A stretch of 64,000 nt of DNA. Origin: Mesorhizobium_L sp035547755. GTDB lineage: Bacteria > Pseudomonadota > Alphaproteobacteria > Rhizobiales > Rhizobiaceae. The DNA lies in the NCBI GenBank assembly GCA_035547755.1, contig DASZUG010000099.1, positions 40,422-104,421 of the forward strand, given 5' to 3'. The notes under the pieces were generated by a model. The model saw only the letters and a program-made list of their open reading frames with translations. It made no database searches and was not told the DNA's origin. A program made the translations under genes and the position numbers. Positions 27,968-36,358 of the stretch are shown here, piece by piece (position 1 is the stretch's first letter; every line of letters begins with the position of its first letter).

Positions 27968-28588
27968 ATGACCCTTCATCGATTGAGTCCGAAATCGGCG
28001 ACTCCTCGTTTTCACGCAATTCCGGGTGCAAAGCCGCTGCGCACTTTCGCTGGAATTGCCCTCGCCATGATGGCTTTTGCCGCCATGTTGCCGGTGTCGG
28101 CGCATGCCGAGCGCATTTCCAATCCGGTCGCCGAATTCATCGGCATGGACAAGATCACTGGCCGGATCATCACTTTCGACGTCTATCTCGACGAAACCGT
28201 GCAGTTCGGGGCGCTCCAGGTCACGCCGCGCGTCTGTTTTTCTTCCTCTGATTCGGAGGAGCCGAAGACCGACTCCTTTGTTGCGGTGGACGAGATCACG
28301 CTCGACCGCAAGATAAGACGGATCTTCACTGGTTGGATGTTCGCGGAAAGTCCCGGCCTCAATGCGGTAGAACACCCGATCTACGATGTCTGGCTGAAGG
28401 CTTGCAAGGAAACCTCGAGCGTTCCCATGCCGAAAGGGGACAAGGCCGCGGAGAGGGCCGCCGCTGCGGCTGCGGCCGCCGCTAAAAGGGAAGAGACGCC
28501 GGCGGCCCAACCTACTGGGCCGAAAGCCGGCGACGAACTGGGTCCATCGACCGAGAAGCCCGAAGATCCCAATCACCCGAGCGATTGA
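27968..28588 (+). CDS. DUF2155 domain periplasmic protein
   Basis: A 206-residue exported protein. A signal peptide runs to about residue 44 (hydrophobic FAGIALAMMAFAAMLPVSAHA, then ERIS). The DUF2155 core follows: KITGRIITFDVYLDETVQFGALQVTPRVC, then FTGWMFAESPGLNAVEHPIYDVWLKAC. The last 70 residues are Ala/Glu/Pro-rich low complexity. The family often lies next to NDUFA12 in rhizobia, as here; its function is unknown. I preferred the ATG at 27968 over one 19 codons upstream because it gives a normal signal peptide. Confidence 0.85.
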   Translation: MTLHRLSPKSATPRFHAIPGAKPLRTFAGIALAMMAFAAMLPVSAHAERISNPVAEFIGMDKITGRIITFDVYLDETVQFGALQVTPRVCFSSSDSEEPKTDSFVAVDEITLDRKIRRIFTGWMFAESPGLNAVEHPIYDVWLKACKETSSVPMPKGDKAAERAAAAAAAAAKREETPAAQPTGPKAGDELGPSTEKPEDPNHPSD

Positions 28589-28614
28589 GACCAGGCTCAA
28601 CGTAGCTTCTGATA

Positions 28615-30027
28615 TTATTCGGCTGCCTCCGCCGGCTCCTCCGCCATGCCGAGCCATGATCTGCAATCCTGAAGGGCGCGGGCAGTGATGGCGCGCCGCT
28701 TTGCCACGGTCTTTTCCTTGCCTCGCAGTCTTTTTCCTTCCGCCCTGGGGGCTTCGATCGGCGGAAAAAGCCCGAAATTGACATTCATCGGCTGGAAGGA
28801 GCGCTTGCCAGGTTCCTCATCCGAGACAATATGGCCGCCGGTAATATGGCCGAGCAGCGCGCCGAAAGCGGTTGACGCGGGCGGAAGAAAGGTCTGGCCG
28901 CCCAGCCTCTCCGCCGCCGCGAAACGGCCTGCGAGAAGGCCGATGGCCGCGGATTCGACATAACCTTCGCAGCCGGTGATCTGGCCGGCGAACCGCAGCC
29001 CCGGCCGCGCCTTCAATTGCAAAGTCGCGTCGAGGAGCGTCGGCGAATTGAGATAGGTGTTGCGGTGCAGGCCGCCGAGGCGGGCGAATTCAGCGTTCTC
29101 AAGTCCCGGAATGGTCCGGAAAATCCGCACCTGTTCGCCATGCTTCAGCTTGGTCTGGAAACCGACCATGTTGTAAAGCGTGCCGAGCGCATTGTCCTGG
29201 CGTAACTGAACCACGGCATAAGGCTTGACGGTTGGATTGTGCGGATTGGTAAGCCCGATCGGCTTCATCGGTCCGTGGCGCAACGTCTCGACGCCGCGCT
29301 CGGCCATGGTTTCGATCGGCAGGCAGCCGTCGAAATAGGGCGTCCCTTCCCACTCCTTGAATTCGGTTTTCTGGCCGTCGAGCAGCGCCCGGACGAACGC
29401 GTCATATTGATCGCGGTCGAGCGGGCAGTTGATATAGTCCTTGCCGGTGCCGCCGGGCCCGACCTTGTCGTAGCGCGACTGGAACCAGCAGACATCCATG
29501 TCGATCGTGTCGAAATGGACGATCGGAGCGATAGCGTCGAAAAAGGCGAGCGACTCCGCGCCAGTTGCTTCGGCGATCGCATCCGCCAGCGCGGCAGAGG
29601 TGAGGGGGCCCGTGGCGATGATCGACTGATCCCATTCGGCGGGAGGGAGGCCGGTGATCTCCTCGCGCCTGATCCCGATCAAAGGATGGGCTTCAAGACG
29701 AGCCGTCACGGCCGCCGAAAAGCCGTCGCGGTCGACCGCCAGCGCGCCGCCCGCCGGAACCTGATTGCCGTCTCCGCACGCCATGATCAGCGAATTCGCC
29801 AGCCGCATCTCTGCATGCAGAAGCCCGACGGCATTCGATTGGGCGTCGTCGGAGCGAAAGGAATTGGAGCAGACGAGCTCCGCCAGCCCATCCGTCTTGT
29901 GGGCCTCGGTGCCGCGCACGGGGCGCATTTCATGAAGGATGACAGGCACGCCGGCCTCGGCGATCTGCCATGCGGCTTCCGAACCCGCCAGGCCGCCGCC
30001 GATAATGTGGATCGGATCGGTTTTCAT
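28615..30027 (-). CDS. trmFO: tRNA (uracil-54-C5) methyltransferase, folate- and FAD-dependent
   Basis: A 470-residue flavoprotein that makes ribothymidine at tRNA position 54 using methylenetetrahydrofolate. The FAD-binding HIIGGGLAGSEAAW is at 7-20, and the family-specific ELVCSNSFRSDDAQSNAVGLLHAEMR and GCEGYVESAAIGLLAGRF are clear. The ATG at 30027 is preferred; the longer frame adds 16 unsupported residues. It is convergent with the DUF2155 gene (26 bp between stops). The hairpin RNA cluster lies upstream on the same strand. Confidence 0.94.
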   Translation of the reverse strand: MKTDPIHIIGGGLAGSEAAWQIAEAGVPVILHEMRPVRGTEAHKTDGLAELVCSNSFRSDDAQSNAVGLLHAEMRLANSLIMACGDGNQVPAGGALAVDRDGFSAAVTARLEAHPLIGIRREEITGLPPAEWDQSIIATGPLTSAALADAIAEATGAESLAFFDAIAPIVHFDTIDMDVCWFQSRYDKVGPGGTGKDYINCPLDRDQYDAFVRALLDGQKTEFKEWEGTPYFDGCLPIETMAERGVETLRHGPMKPIGLTNPHNPTVKPYAVVQLRQDNALGTLYNMVGFQTKLKHGEQVRIFRTIPGLENAEFARLGGLHRNTYLNSPTLLDATLQLKARPGLRFAGQITGCEGYVESAAIGLLAGRFAAAERLGGQTFLPPASTAFGALLGHITGGHIVSDEEPGKRSFQPMNVNFGLFPPIEAPRAEGKRLRGKEKTVAKRRAITARALQDCRSWLGMAEEPAEAAE

Positions 30028-30097
30028 GAAGGGTGAAGTAATGGCATCCGCCTGCCGATGCAATCGCGGGCTCATTGGAGGAGCCGGAAAAAAAACA

Positions 30098-30129
30098 ACA
30101 CCCGCCGGGGGAGGAGGTCCGGCGGGTGT
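30098..30129 (-). ncRNA. CCUCCUCCC hairpin RNA (third copy, with terminator tail)
   Basis: An 11-bp perfect stem (30098-30108 with 30119-30129) has a 10-base loop that reads ACCTCCTCCC on the minus strand. A T-rich run follows it on that strand (30088-30095), so it also works as the intrinsic terminator of the DUF1127 transcript. The loop is complementary to Shine-Dalgarno sequences. It matches the CcsR / cuckoo RNA design known from Rhodobacter. Confidence 0.8.
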
Positions 30130-30140
30130 CGCTTTAAGTG

Positions 30141-30170
30141 ACCAGCGATCGGGAGGAGGAGAACGCTGGT
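30141..30170 (-). ncRNA. CCUCCUCCC hairpin RNA (second copy)
   Basis: ACCAGCG at 30141-30147 pairs with CGCTGGT at 30164-30170 (7 bp, perfect). The 16-base loop contains TCCTCCTCCC on the minus strand. The stem sequence differs from the other two copies while the loop motif is constant, which points to selection on the loop. Confidence 0.78.
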
Positions 30171-30179
30171 CTTATCCGC

Positions 30180-30203
30180 CAGGGTCGGGAGGAGGAGACC
30201 CTG
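30180..30203 (-). ncRNA. CCUCCUCCC hairpin RNA (first copy after the DUF1127 gene)
   Basis: CAGGGTC at 30180-30186 pairs with GACCCTG at 30197-30203 (7 bp, perfect) around a 10-base loop reading TCCTCCTCCC on the minus strand. It begins 20 bases after the DUF1127 stop codon. In Rhodobacter sphaeroides such RNAs are cut from the 3' part of a DUF1127 mRNA; the same origin is inferred here. Confidence 0.78.
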
Positions 30204-30222
30204 ACGAAATTCCTTGAAATTT

Positions 30223-30363
30223 TTAAATCGCCTTGCGGGCGACGTAGCGGATATCGGTCCGGTTGATGCCGAGGTCGGCCAGTTCGCGGTTCGAAAGGCG
30301 GCTCAGCTCACTCACGGTCTCGCGATAGCGGCGCCAGTTGCGGTAGTTGTGGATCAGGTTCAT
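30223..30363 (-). CDS. DUF1127 small basic protein (CcaF1-like)
   Basis: A 46-residue protein, MNLIHNYRNWRRYRETV...LSNRELADLGINRTDIRYVARKAI. The Arg-rich start and the L-x-x-L-s-x-x-L-x-D-x-G-x-x-R-x-D-I pattern define DUF1127. In Rhodobacter the equivalent gene is co-transcribed with CcsR sRNAs, and its product CcaF1 is an RNA-binding protein that affects their maturation. The three hairpin RNAs directly downstream repeat that arrangement. The promoter is likely TTCCAA / 17 / TATATA on the minus strand, with -10 at 30416-30421. Confidence 0.88.
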   Translation of the reverse strand: MNLIHNYRNWRRYRETVSELSRLSNRELADLGINRTDIRYVARKAI

Positions 30364-30428
30364 CGTCTTGCTCTATTCGGTTCGTCGCGGCCTCATCGGC
30401 CTCGTTGATGAGCGGTATATACGGGTTC

Positions 30429-30442
30429 CCAAATCGATTTGG
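30429..30442. promoter_or_regulatory. 14-bp perfect palindrome in the DUF1127 promoter
   Basis: CCAAATCGATTTGG is self-complementary and overlaps the presumed -35/spacer region of the leftward DUF1127 promoter, whose -10-like TATATA is at 30416-30421. A repressor or activator site is the simplest reading; the protein is unknown. The rest of the gap to the tRNA (30443-30643) shows nothing I can name. Confidence 0.4.
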
Positions 30443-30643
30443 AAGGCAGGATGTTGCATGGCAGCATTGCAGATTGTGCAACGCAACATAGTTGGGAATT
30501 CATGCGATTTTTAAGACTTCCTTGATGTCTTCCCCGTTTTCGCCGCAACCGACGAACGGCCGTTGGCCATGCAGCCTCCCATTGCTGCCTTGCCCGGATC
30601 GCGAACGGGTTGAAAAAAGGCCCGAATTTCAGGCAAATTTCCT

Positions 30644-30671
30644 TTGAACGGCACGCTGCCGATGATATAGA
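30644..30671 (+). promoter_or_regulatory. candidate tRNA-Leu promoter
   Basis: TTGAAC (30644-30649), a 16-base spacer and TATAGA (30666-30671) lie 35 bp before the tRNA. A leader hairpin CCTCGCG/CGCGAGG (30673-30679 with 30691-30697) stands between promoter and tRNA and may guide 5' processing. Confidence 0.5.
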
Positions 30672-30705
30672 ACCTCGCGCTTTCGGGAGCCGCGAGGCTC
30701 TCAGA

Positions 30706-30789
30706 GCGGGTGTGGTGGAACGGCAGACACACTTGGTTTAGGTCCAAGCGCCGAAAGGCATGGGGGTTCAAATCCCTCCACCCGCACCA
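30706..30789 (+). tRNA. tRNA-Leu, anticodon TAG
   Basis: An 84-base class II tRNA. The acceptor stem is GCGGGTG with CACCCGC, followed by A and an encoded CCA (30787-30789). The anticodon stem CTTGG/CCAAG frames the loop TTTAGGT with anticodon TAG, which decodes CUA. A variable arm (CGCCGAAAGGCA) and the T-loop GTTCAAATC are present. It lies 80 bp before tig. Confidence 0.95.
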
Positions 30790-30869
30790 AGCCATCCCCG
30801 GCAAGATTTCCGGCAGGCTGAGCGGCCCATGAACCGCGCGCCACGCCACACCGAATAAAAGGTTGAGAG

Positions 30870-32324
30870 ATGCAGGTAACAGAAACACTGAATTCCGGTC
30901 TGAAGCGCGAGATAAAGGTGCTTGTCCCTGCCGGCGATATGGAATCGAAGCTGGTGGCCCGGCTCAACGATGCCAAGGACAAGGTCCGTCTCAACGGCTT
31001 CCGGCCCGGCAAGGTGCCGGTCCAGCATCTGCGCAAAATGTACGGCAAGTCCTTCATGGCCGAGGTCGTCAACGAGATCCTTTCGGATTCGACCCGTTCG
31101 ATCCTGTCGGACCGCGGCGAGAAGGCGGCGATGCAGCCTGAAGTCTCGATGACGGAAGACGAGAAGGAAGCCGAGAAGATCCTTTCCGGCGGCGCCGATC
31201 TCGAATTCTCGCTGTCCTATGAAGTCATCCCGCCGATCGAGATCAAGGATTATTCCGGTATCAAGGTCACGCGGCCGGTCTATAACGTGCCGGAAGAGGA
31301 AATCGAGGAACAGGTCAAACGCGTCGGTGAATCTGCCCGCACTTACGAAACGAAGAAAGGCAAGGCCGAAAACGGCGATCGCGTGACCATGGACTTCGTC
31401 GGCAAGATCGACGGCGAGGCGTTCGAAGGCGGTTCGGCCGAAGACCAGCCGCTCGTTCTCGGCTCCAACCAGTTCATCCCCGGCTTCGAGGACCAGCTTA
31501 TCGGCGTCAAGGCCGGCGACGAGAAGGCGGTGACGGTGACGTTCCCCGAGGAATACGGTGCGGCGCATCTCGCGGGCAAGAAAGCCGTGTTCGACGTCAA
31601 GGTGAAGGATGTTGCCAAGCCGAACGAACTCGAATTGACGGACGATCTGGCGAAGAGCCTTGGGCTGGAATCGATCGAGCGGCTGCGCGAGATCGTCAAG
31701 GGGCAGCTCGAGAACCAGTATGGCCAGATGACACGCCAGAAGGTAAAGCGCGAGCTGCTCGACGCGCTCGATGAGGCCTACAAATTCGAAGCGCCCTCCA
31801 AGCTGATTGATGCGGAGTTCGAGAATATCTGGCGTCAGGTGACGAACGAGCTTCAGCAATCGGGGCGTAGCTTCGCCGACGAGGATACGACCGAGGAAAA
31901 GGCGCGCGAGGAATACCGCCAGCTTGCCGAGCGTCGCGTGCGTCTCGGCCTAGTCCTCGCCGAAATCGGCGAGAAGGCGAATATCCAGATCACCGATGAT
32001 GAGATGCAGCGCCTGCTTTACGAATATGCGCGCCAGGCTCCACAGGGCCAACAGCAGCAATTCTTCGACTATTACAGGAAGAACCCCGAGGCGCTTGCCA
32101 ATTTGAGGGCGCCGCTCTTCGAGGAAAAGGTCGTCGATTACATGCTGACTGAGATCGACGTGACCGATAAGCCCGTGACCAAGGAAGAACTCCTCGCGGA
32201 AGACGAGGAAGAGGGCGCGGCCGAGAAGACGGAAAAGAAGGCGGCTCCGAAGAAAAAGGCTGCGCCGAAGAAGAAGGCTGCCGCGAAAGGCGAAGAGGCC
32301 GAGAAGACGCCGGACGCCGAGTAA
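30870..32324 (+). CDS. tig: trigger factor
   Basis: A 484-residue ribosome-bound chaperone and peptidyl-prolyl isomerase. The ribosome-docking loop NGFRPGKVPVQHLRKMYG is at about 44-61. The FKBP-like domain runs from about 160 to 245 (NGDRVTMDFVGKIDGEAFEGG), and the helical C-terminal domain follows to about 440. The end is an Ala/Lys/Glu-rich tail (APKKKAAPKKKAAAKG), longer than in E. coli but common in rhizobia. It is followed by an intrinsic terminator shared with radC. Confidence 0.96.
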   Translation: MQVTETLNSGLKREIKVLVPAGDMESKLVARLNDAKDKVRLNGFRPGKVPVQHLRKMYGKSFMAEVVNEILSDSTRSILSDRGEKAAMQPEVSMTEDEKEAEKILSGGADLEFSLSYEVIPPIEIKDYSGIKVTRPVYNVPEEEIEEQVKRVGESARTYETKKGKAENGDRVTMDFVGKIDGEAFEGGSAEDQPLVLGSNQFIPGFEDQLIGVKAGDEKAVTVTFPEEYGAAHLAGKKAVFDVKVKDVAKPNELELTDDLAKSLGLESIERLREIVKGQLENQYGQMTRQKVKRELLDALDEAYKFEAPSKLIDAEFENIWRQVTNELQQSGRSFADEDTTEEKAREEYRQLAERRVRLGLVLAEIGEKANIQITDDEMQRLLYEYARQAPQGQQQQFFDYYRKNPEALANLRAPLFEEKVVDYMLTEIDVTDKPVTKEELLAEDEEEGAAEKTEKKAAPKKKAAPKKKAAAKGEEAEKTPDAE

Positions 32325-32350
32325 TCGGATCCCTTACAGGCTCCAGATCG

Positions 32351-32382
32351 AAAACGGCTGCGCTCCAATGCGCGGCCGTTTT
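32351..32382. terminator. bidirectional intrinsic terminator between tig and radC
   Basis: AAAACGGC (32351-32358) pairs with GCCGTTTT (32375-32382), with further G-C pairs inside (TGCGC and GCGCG). A T-rich run follows on the plus strand, and the A-run gives Us on the minus strand. It serves tig on one side and radC on the other. Confidence 0.85.
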
Positions 32383-32446
32383 CTTTTCCGTCTTGGCTTA
32401 AGGCCGTAAATCGCACCATAAACAAAGCTGGCAAATCGCAGCCTGA

Positions 32447-33217
32447 TCAAATCAGCTTCAGGCCCTTGAGGCTGGCATGGCCGCTTTTGCCGATGATGAC
32501 GTGATCGTGCACGGTTATGCCAAGTGGACGCGCCGTTTCCATGACGGTCTTCGTCATGTCGATATCCGCCCGTGATGGCGTCGGATCGCCCGAGGGATGA
32601 TTGTGGACGAGAATGATCGCGGTTGCCGAGAGCTCGAGCGCACGACGCACCACTTCGCGCGGATAGACAGGCGTATGGTCGACCGTTCCTTTCTGCTGCA
32701 CCTCGTCGGCGATCATCGCGTTCTTCTTGTCGAGGAACAGAATGCGGAACTGCTCGATCGTCTCGAAGGCCATCGCCGCTCGGCAATAATCGATGACATG
32801 ACTCCATGAGGCGAGGACCTGGCGGCCTTTGATTTCGCCTTTCGCCATCCGCTGCGCCGCCGCCGCGACGATCTTCAGGTCCAGCGCCGCGGAATCGCCG
32901 ATATCCGGCACTTCGGTCAGCAGCCGCTCGGGCGCGCCCAACACTTCGGCGAGCGAGCCGAAACGCTTGATCAGCGCCTTGGCGCGCTCCTTTGTGTCGG
33001 CGCGCGGGATGGTGCGGAACAGGAGGAGTTCCAGGATTTCGTAGTCCGACAGCGCATCGGCGCCAGCCTCTCGGAAGCGTGCGCGGAGCCTGTCGCGATG
33101 GCCGTAATAATGGGGCTTTTCCTTCGCAGGCTTGCCCGCCTGCGGCGCCTCGATCCGCCGCTCGGCGAAGAAGCCTCGTTCATCGTCAGGATCACCCTGC
33201 TCAGGATCAGAAGACAT
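32447..33217 (-). CDS. radC: RadC-family JAMM-domain protein
   Basis: A 256-residue protein with a helix-hairpin-helix region near 50-110 and the JAMM metalloprotease-like signature HNHPSGDPTPSRAD at 205-218, with the upstream catalytic Glu in ADEVQQKG. The family was once linked to DNA repair, but its real function is unsettled. It lies 45 bp after map, so the two are probably co-transcribed. Confidence 0.92.
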   Translation of the reverse strand: MSSDPEQGDPDDERGFFAERRIEAPQAGKPAKEKPHYYGHRDRLRARFREAGADALSDYEILELLLFRTIPRADTKERAKALIKRFGSLAEVLGAPERLLTEVPDIGDSAALDLKIVAAAAQRMAKGEIKGRQVLASWSHVIDYCRAAMAFETIEQFRILFLDKKNAMIADEVQQKGTVDHTPVYPREVVRRALELSATAIILVHNHPSGDPTPSRADIDMTKTVMETARPLGITVHDHVIIGKSGHASLKGLKLI

Positions 33218-33262
33218 GCCTGCGCCCGCGCCACCGGCTGGATACCGGCTCCCGGCACGATC

Positions 33263-34090
33263 TTAGGATGGAAGACCGGGGCGGTCGAGGCCTGCCGGCG
33301 AGAGCGTGAAAATTTCGCAGCCGTCCTTGGTGACGCCGACCGTGTGCTCATATTGCGCTGAAAGCGACCGGTCGCGCGTGACCGCGGTCCAGCCGTCTGA
33401 AAGCACCTTCACATGCGGACGGCCGAGATTGATCATCGGCTCGATCGTGAAGATCATGCCCTCACGCATCTCGACCCCCTCGTTGGGCGTGCCGTAATGC
33501 AGGATATTGGGCGCGTCGTGGAACAGAAGCCCGACACCGTGGCCGCAGAAATCGCGCACCACGGAGCAGCGCTCCGCTTCGGCATAGCTCTGGATCGCCG
33601 CGCCGATCGCGCCTGTCCGCACACCGGGGCGGACAGCAGCGACGCCGCGCATCAAGCACTCATGCGTCACTTCCAGCAGCCGTTCGGCGGCGCGCTTGAT
33701 CTGGCCGACGGGATACATGCGGCTCGAATCGCCGTGCCAGCCATCAAGGATGTAGGTGACGTCGATATTGACGATGTCGCCTTCCCGGAGCGGCTTGTTG
33801 TCAGGGATGCCGTGACAGACGACATGGTTGATCGAGGTGCAGACCGATTTGGTGTAGCCGCGATAATTGAGCGTCGCGGGCAGCGCGCCATGATCCATGC
33901 CGAAGTCGAAGACGAAGCGGTCGATCGTCTCCGTCGTGACGCCCGGCGCGACGATCCCCGCGAGTTCGTCGAGGCAGCGGGCCGTGAGATTGCAGGCCTT
34001 GCGCATGCCCTCGAACCCGTCCGGGCCATAGAGCCTGATCTGGCCGGTGTTTTTCAAGGGAGCAGTTGCAGCGTCGAGATATGTGATCAT
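33263..34090 (-). CDS. map: methionine aminopeptidase, type I
   Basis: A 275-residue enzyme that removes the N-terminal Met from new proteins. I use the ATG at 34090 (MITYLDAATAP); the longer frame adds 21 unsupported residues. The metal ligands appear in GDIVNIDVTYILDGWHGDSSRM (two Asp), FCGHGVGLLFHDAP (His), MIFTIEPM (Glu) and the final QYEHTVGVT (Glu). The SINHVVCHGIPD active-site His is present. Confidence 0.95.
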   Translation of the reverse strand: MITYLDAATAPLKNTGQIRLYGPDGFEGMRKACNLTARCLDELAGIVAPGVTTETIDRFVFDFGMDHGALPATLNYRGYTKSVCTSINHVVCHGIPDNKPLREGDIVNIDVTYILDGWHGDSSRMYPVGQIKRAAERLLEVTHECLMRGVAAVRPGVRTGAIGAAIQSYAEAERCSVVRDFCGHGVGLLFHDAPNILHYGTPNEGVEMREGMIFTIEPMINLGRPHVKVLSDGWTAVTRDRSLSAQYEHTVGVTKDGCEIFTLSPAGLDRPGLPS

Positions 34091-34177
34091 CGGAACATGA
34101 AGACAAAGAGGAAAGACGCCCCATGATGTGACATCTGGGAGACGAGGCTTCAACCCCTAAAGCGGCGATTGCCCCGT

Positions 34178-35179
34178 TCAGGCGGCGGCCTGCAGGTCCT
34201 TATTGGCTTTCGCCACGATCTCGAACGAACGTTTCCGCGCACCGTGATCGAAGATTTGCGCCGTGACCATCAATTCGTCCGCGCCGGTGCGCCGGACGAA
34301 ATCGTCGATACCGCGGCGCACCGTCTCTTCCGAACCGACAATCGCGCAGGAAAAGGACTGGTCGAGCATCATTTTCGCCATCGGCTCGAGCGTGGCCGTG
34401 AAATTCTCGACCGGCGGCGGCAATCTGCCGGGGCGGCCGCTTCTGAGACTGACGAAAGCCTGCTGGAGCGAACTGAACAGGAACTCGGCCTCGGCATCGG
34501 TCTCGGCAGCGAAGATGTTGATGCCGAGCATGATGTAGGGCTTGGCTAGGCGTTCCGAAGGCTGGAAACGCTCGCGATAGATGGCGATCGCGCGATCAAG
34601 TTCCTGCGGTGCGAAATGCGAGGCGAAGGCATAGGGCAGGCCGAGCATGGCTGCCAGTTGCGCACCGAACAGGCTGGAGCCGAGGATCCAGATCGGAACG
34701 TCGAGACCGACGCCGGGCACCGCCCTGACCCGTTGTCCGGGCTGTTCAGGCTGGAAATAGCCCATGAGTTCCACGACATCCTGCGGGAAGGAATCGGCAT
34801 CCGCATTGAGGTTGCGCCGCAGCGCGCGGGCCGTCAGCGGGTCCGTTCCCGGCGCGCGTCCGAGCCCGAGATCGATGCGACCGGGAAAAAGCGTCGCCAG
34901 CGTGCCGAACGCTTCCGCAACCATCAGGGGAGAATGGTTCGGCAGCATGATGCCGCCGGCGCCGACCCTGATGGTCGACGTTCCCGCGGCCACATGGCCG
35001 ATGACGACAGCCGTCGCCGCACTGGCGATGCCCGGCATGTTGTGATGCTCGGCCAGCCAATAGCGGTTGTAGCCGAGCTTCTCGGCCTGCCTTGCCAGAT
35101 CGAGCGTGTTTTCCAGCGATTGCGCGGCGCCAGAGCCTTCGCAGATGGGAGCAAGGTCGAGGACGGAAAGTAGAGCCAT
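34178..35179 (-). CDS. LLM-class (luciferase-like) flavin-dependent oxidoreductase
   Basis: A 333-residue TIM-barrel flavoprotein related to bacterial luciferase. The LGYNRYWLAEHHNMPGIASAAT and VGAGGIMLPNHSPLMVAEAFGTLATLFPGRIDLGLGRAPG segments are characteristic of the group sometimes annotated as alkanal monooxygenase-like (E. coli YhbW type). Substrate unknown. It is divergent from the sugar ABC transporter across a 215-bp region with candidate repressor sites. Confidence 0.88.
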   Translation of the reverse strand: MALLSVLDLAPICEGSGAAQSLENTLDLARQAEKLGYNRYWLAEHHNMPGIASAATAVVIGHVAAGTSTIRVGAGGIMLPNHSPLMVAEAFGTLATLFPGRIDLGLGRAPGTDPLTARALRRNLNADADSFPQDVVELMGYFQPEQPGQRVRAVPGVGLDVPIWILGSSLFGAQLAAMLGLPYAFASHFAPQELDRAIAIYRERFQPSERLAKPYIMLGINIFAAETDAEAEFLFSSLQQAFVSLRSGRPGRLPPPVENFTATLEPMAKMMLDQSFSCAIVGSEETVRRGIDDFVRRTGADELMVTAQIFDHGARKRSFEIVAKANKDLQAAA

Positions 35180-35260
35180 CCGGCGAATATAGGAGATGCG
35201 GACCGGACTGCAATCGGCGTCACGACGCCATGCTGGCGCTTGACAGTCGACGCCAAAAAT

Positions 35261-35274
35261 GGAACCAATATTCC
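35261..35274. promoter_or_regulatory. candidate IolR-type operator 1
   Basis: GGAA-CCAATA-TTCC matches exactly the GGAA-N6-TTCC motif described for the RpiR-type inositol repressor IolR of Sinorhizobium. It lies 121 bp before the binding-protein gene, 16 bp after a TTGACA (35240-35245). Confidence 0.5.
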
Positions 35275-35286
35275 GCGATGCGTCGC

Positions 35287-35308
35287 TAATGGTATAAAAA
35301 TTCCATTA
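35287..35308. promoter_or_regulatory. candidate IolR-type operator 2
   Basis: TAATGG and CCATTA form perfect arms, with GGTA-N6-TTCC (35291-35304) inside, one base off the IolR motif. Its centre is 30 bp from that of operator 1, about three helical turns, which would suit paired repressor binding. Confidence 0.45.
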
Positions 35309-35394
35309 AGGGCCGTTGCTTACGATGCCGATTGCCGTGCCGGCCGGCGGAGGTAAGATGCGGTGCCTGAGCGTGTCAAAGGGAGGAACAGGAC

Positions 35395-36351
35395 ATGAAA
35401 TCTGCCTTGCTGCGTGGCGTGCTTATCGCCGCGACGGTAATTGCTGGCGTGGCGACGACGGCCTCGTCGGCGTTTGCCGACAATGAACGCTTCGTCTTCG
35501 TCAGTCATGCGCCGGATTCGGACTCGTGGTGGAACGTCATCAAGAACGCGCTGAAGAACGCCGAGCATGACGAAGGTGTGAAGGTCGAATACCGCAATCC
35601 GCCGACCGGCGACATCGCCGACATGGCGCGCATCATTCAGCAGGCGACAGCGTCCAACCCGAACGGTATCGTCACCACCATCGCCGACTTCGATGTTCTC
35701 CAGTCGGCCATACAGGGCGCGGTCGCCAAAGGCATCCCGGTGATCACCGTCAATTCCGGCACCGCCGAACAGTCCAAGAAGCTCGGCGCGCTGATGCATA
35801 TCGGCCAGCCGGAATATGATGCCGGCAAGGGCGCGGGCGAGCGCGCCAAGGCAGCTGGCGTCACCCATTTCCTTTGCGTGAACCACTACATCACCAACGC
35901 TGCTTCCGTGGAGCGTTGCCAGGGCTATGCCGACGGATTGGGCGTCAAGCTCGGCGACCAGATGCTCGATTCCGGCCTCGATCCGACCGAGGTCTATAAC
36001 AAGGTCAAGGCGTTTCTCGCCTCGCATCCCGACACAAACGGAATCCTGGCGCTGGGGCCGAATTCGGCGGATCCCACGATCAAATATCTGCGCGACACCG
36101 GGTCGGCGTCCAAATTCAAGAGCGTGATCTCGTTCGACCTGGACGGCGACATCTCAAAGGCGATCAAGGACGGCATCGTGAGTGCCGCGATCGACCAGCA
36201 GCCCTACCTGCAGGGCTATCTGCCGATCGTCTTCCTGACGCAGTATGTCCGCTACGGCGTCATTCCGTCGAACAACGTCAATACTGGCCCCGGCTTCGTC
36301 ACCAAGGATAACATCGCCATGGTGGAGAAGCTGGCGGGTGAATACCGCTAA
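35395..36351 (+). CDS. sugar ABC transporter periplasmic binding protein
   Basis: A 318-residue binding protein of the ribose/fructose type (Peripla_BP_4 fold). The signal peptide ends around SSAFA-DNER. The mature protein starts RFVFVSHAPDSDSWWNVIKNAL, with the NPNGIVTTIADF and GIPVITVNSG segments that line the sugar site. GGGAGGA precedes the ATG. Gene order binding protein-permease-ATPase matches frcBCA-type systems. The inositol-type genes downstream make inositol or a related polyol a likely ligand, not a proven one. Confidence 0.9.
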   Translation: MKSALLRGVLIAATVIAGVATTASSAFADNERFVFVSHAPDSDSWWNVIKNALKNAEHDEGVKVEYRNPPTGDIADMARIIQQATASNPNGIVTTIADFDVLQSAIQGAVAKGIPVITVNSGTAEQSKKLGALMHIGQPEYDAGKGAGERAKAAGVTHFLCVNHYITNAASVERCQGYADGLGVKLGDQMLDSGLDPTEVYNKVKAFLASHPDTNGILALGPNSADPTIKYLRDTGSASKFKSVISFDLDGDISKAIKDGIVSAAIDQQPYLQGYLPIVFLTQYVRYGVIPSNNVNTGPGFVTKDNIAMVEKLAGEYR

Positions 36352-36358
36352 TGCATGA

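Noticed and set aside
30511..30888. 125-codon leftward frame over tRNA-Leu
   Set aside because: Runs antisense through a well-formed tRNA; no support for translation.
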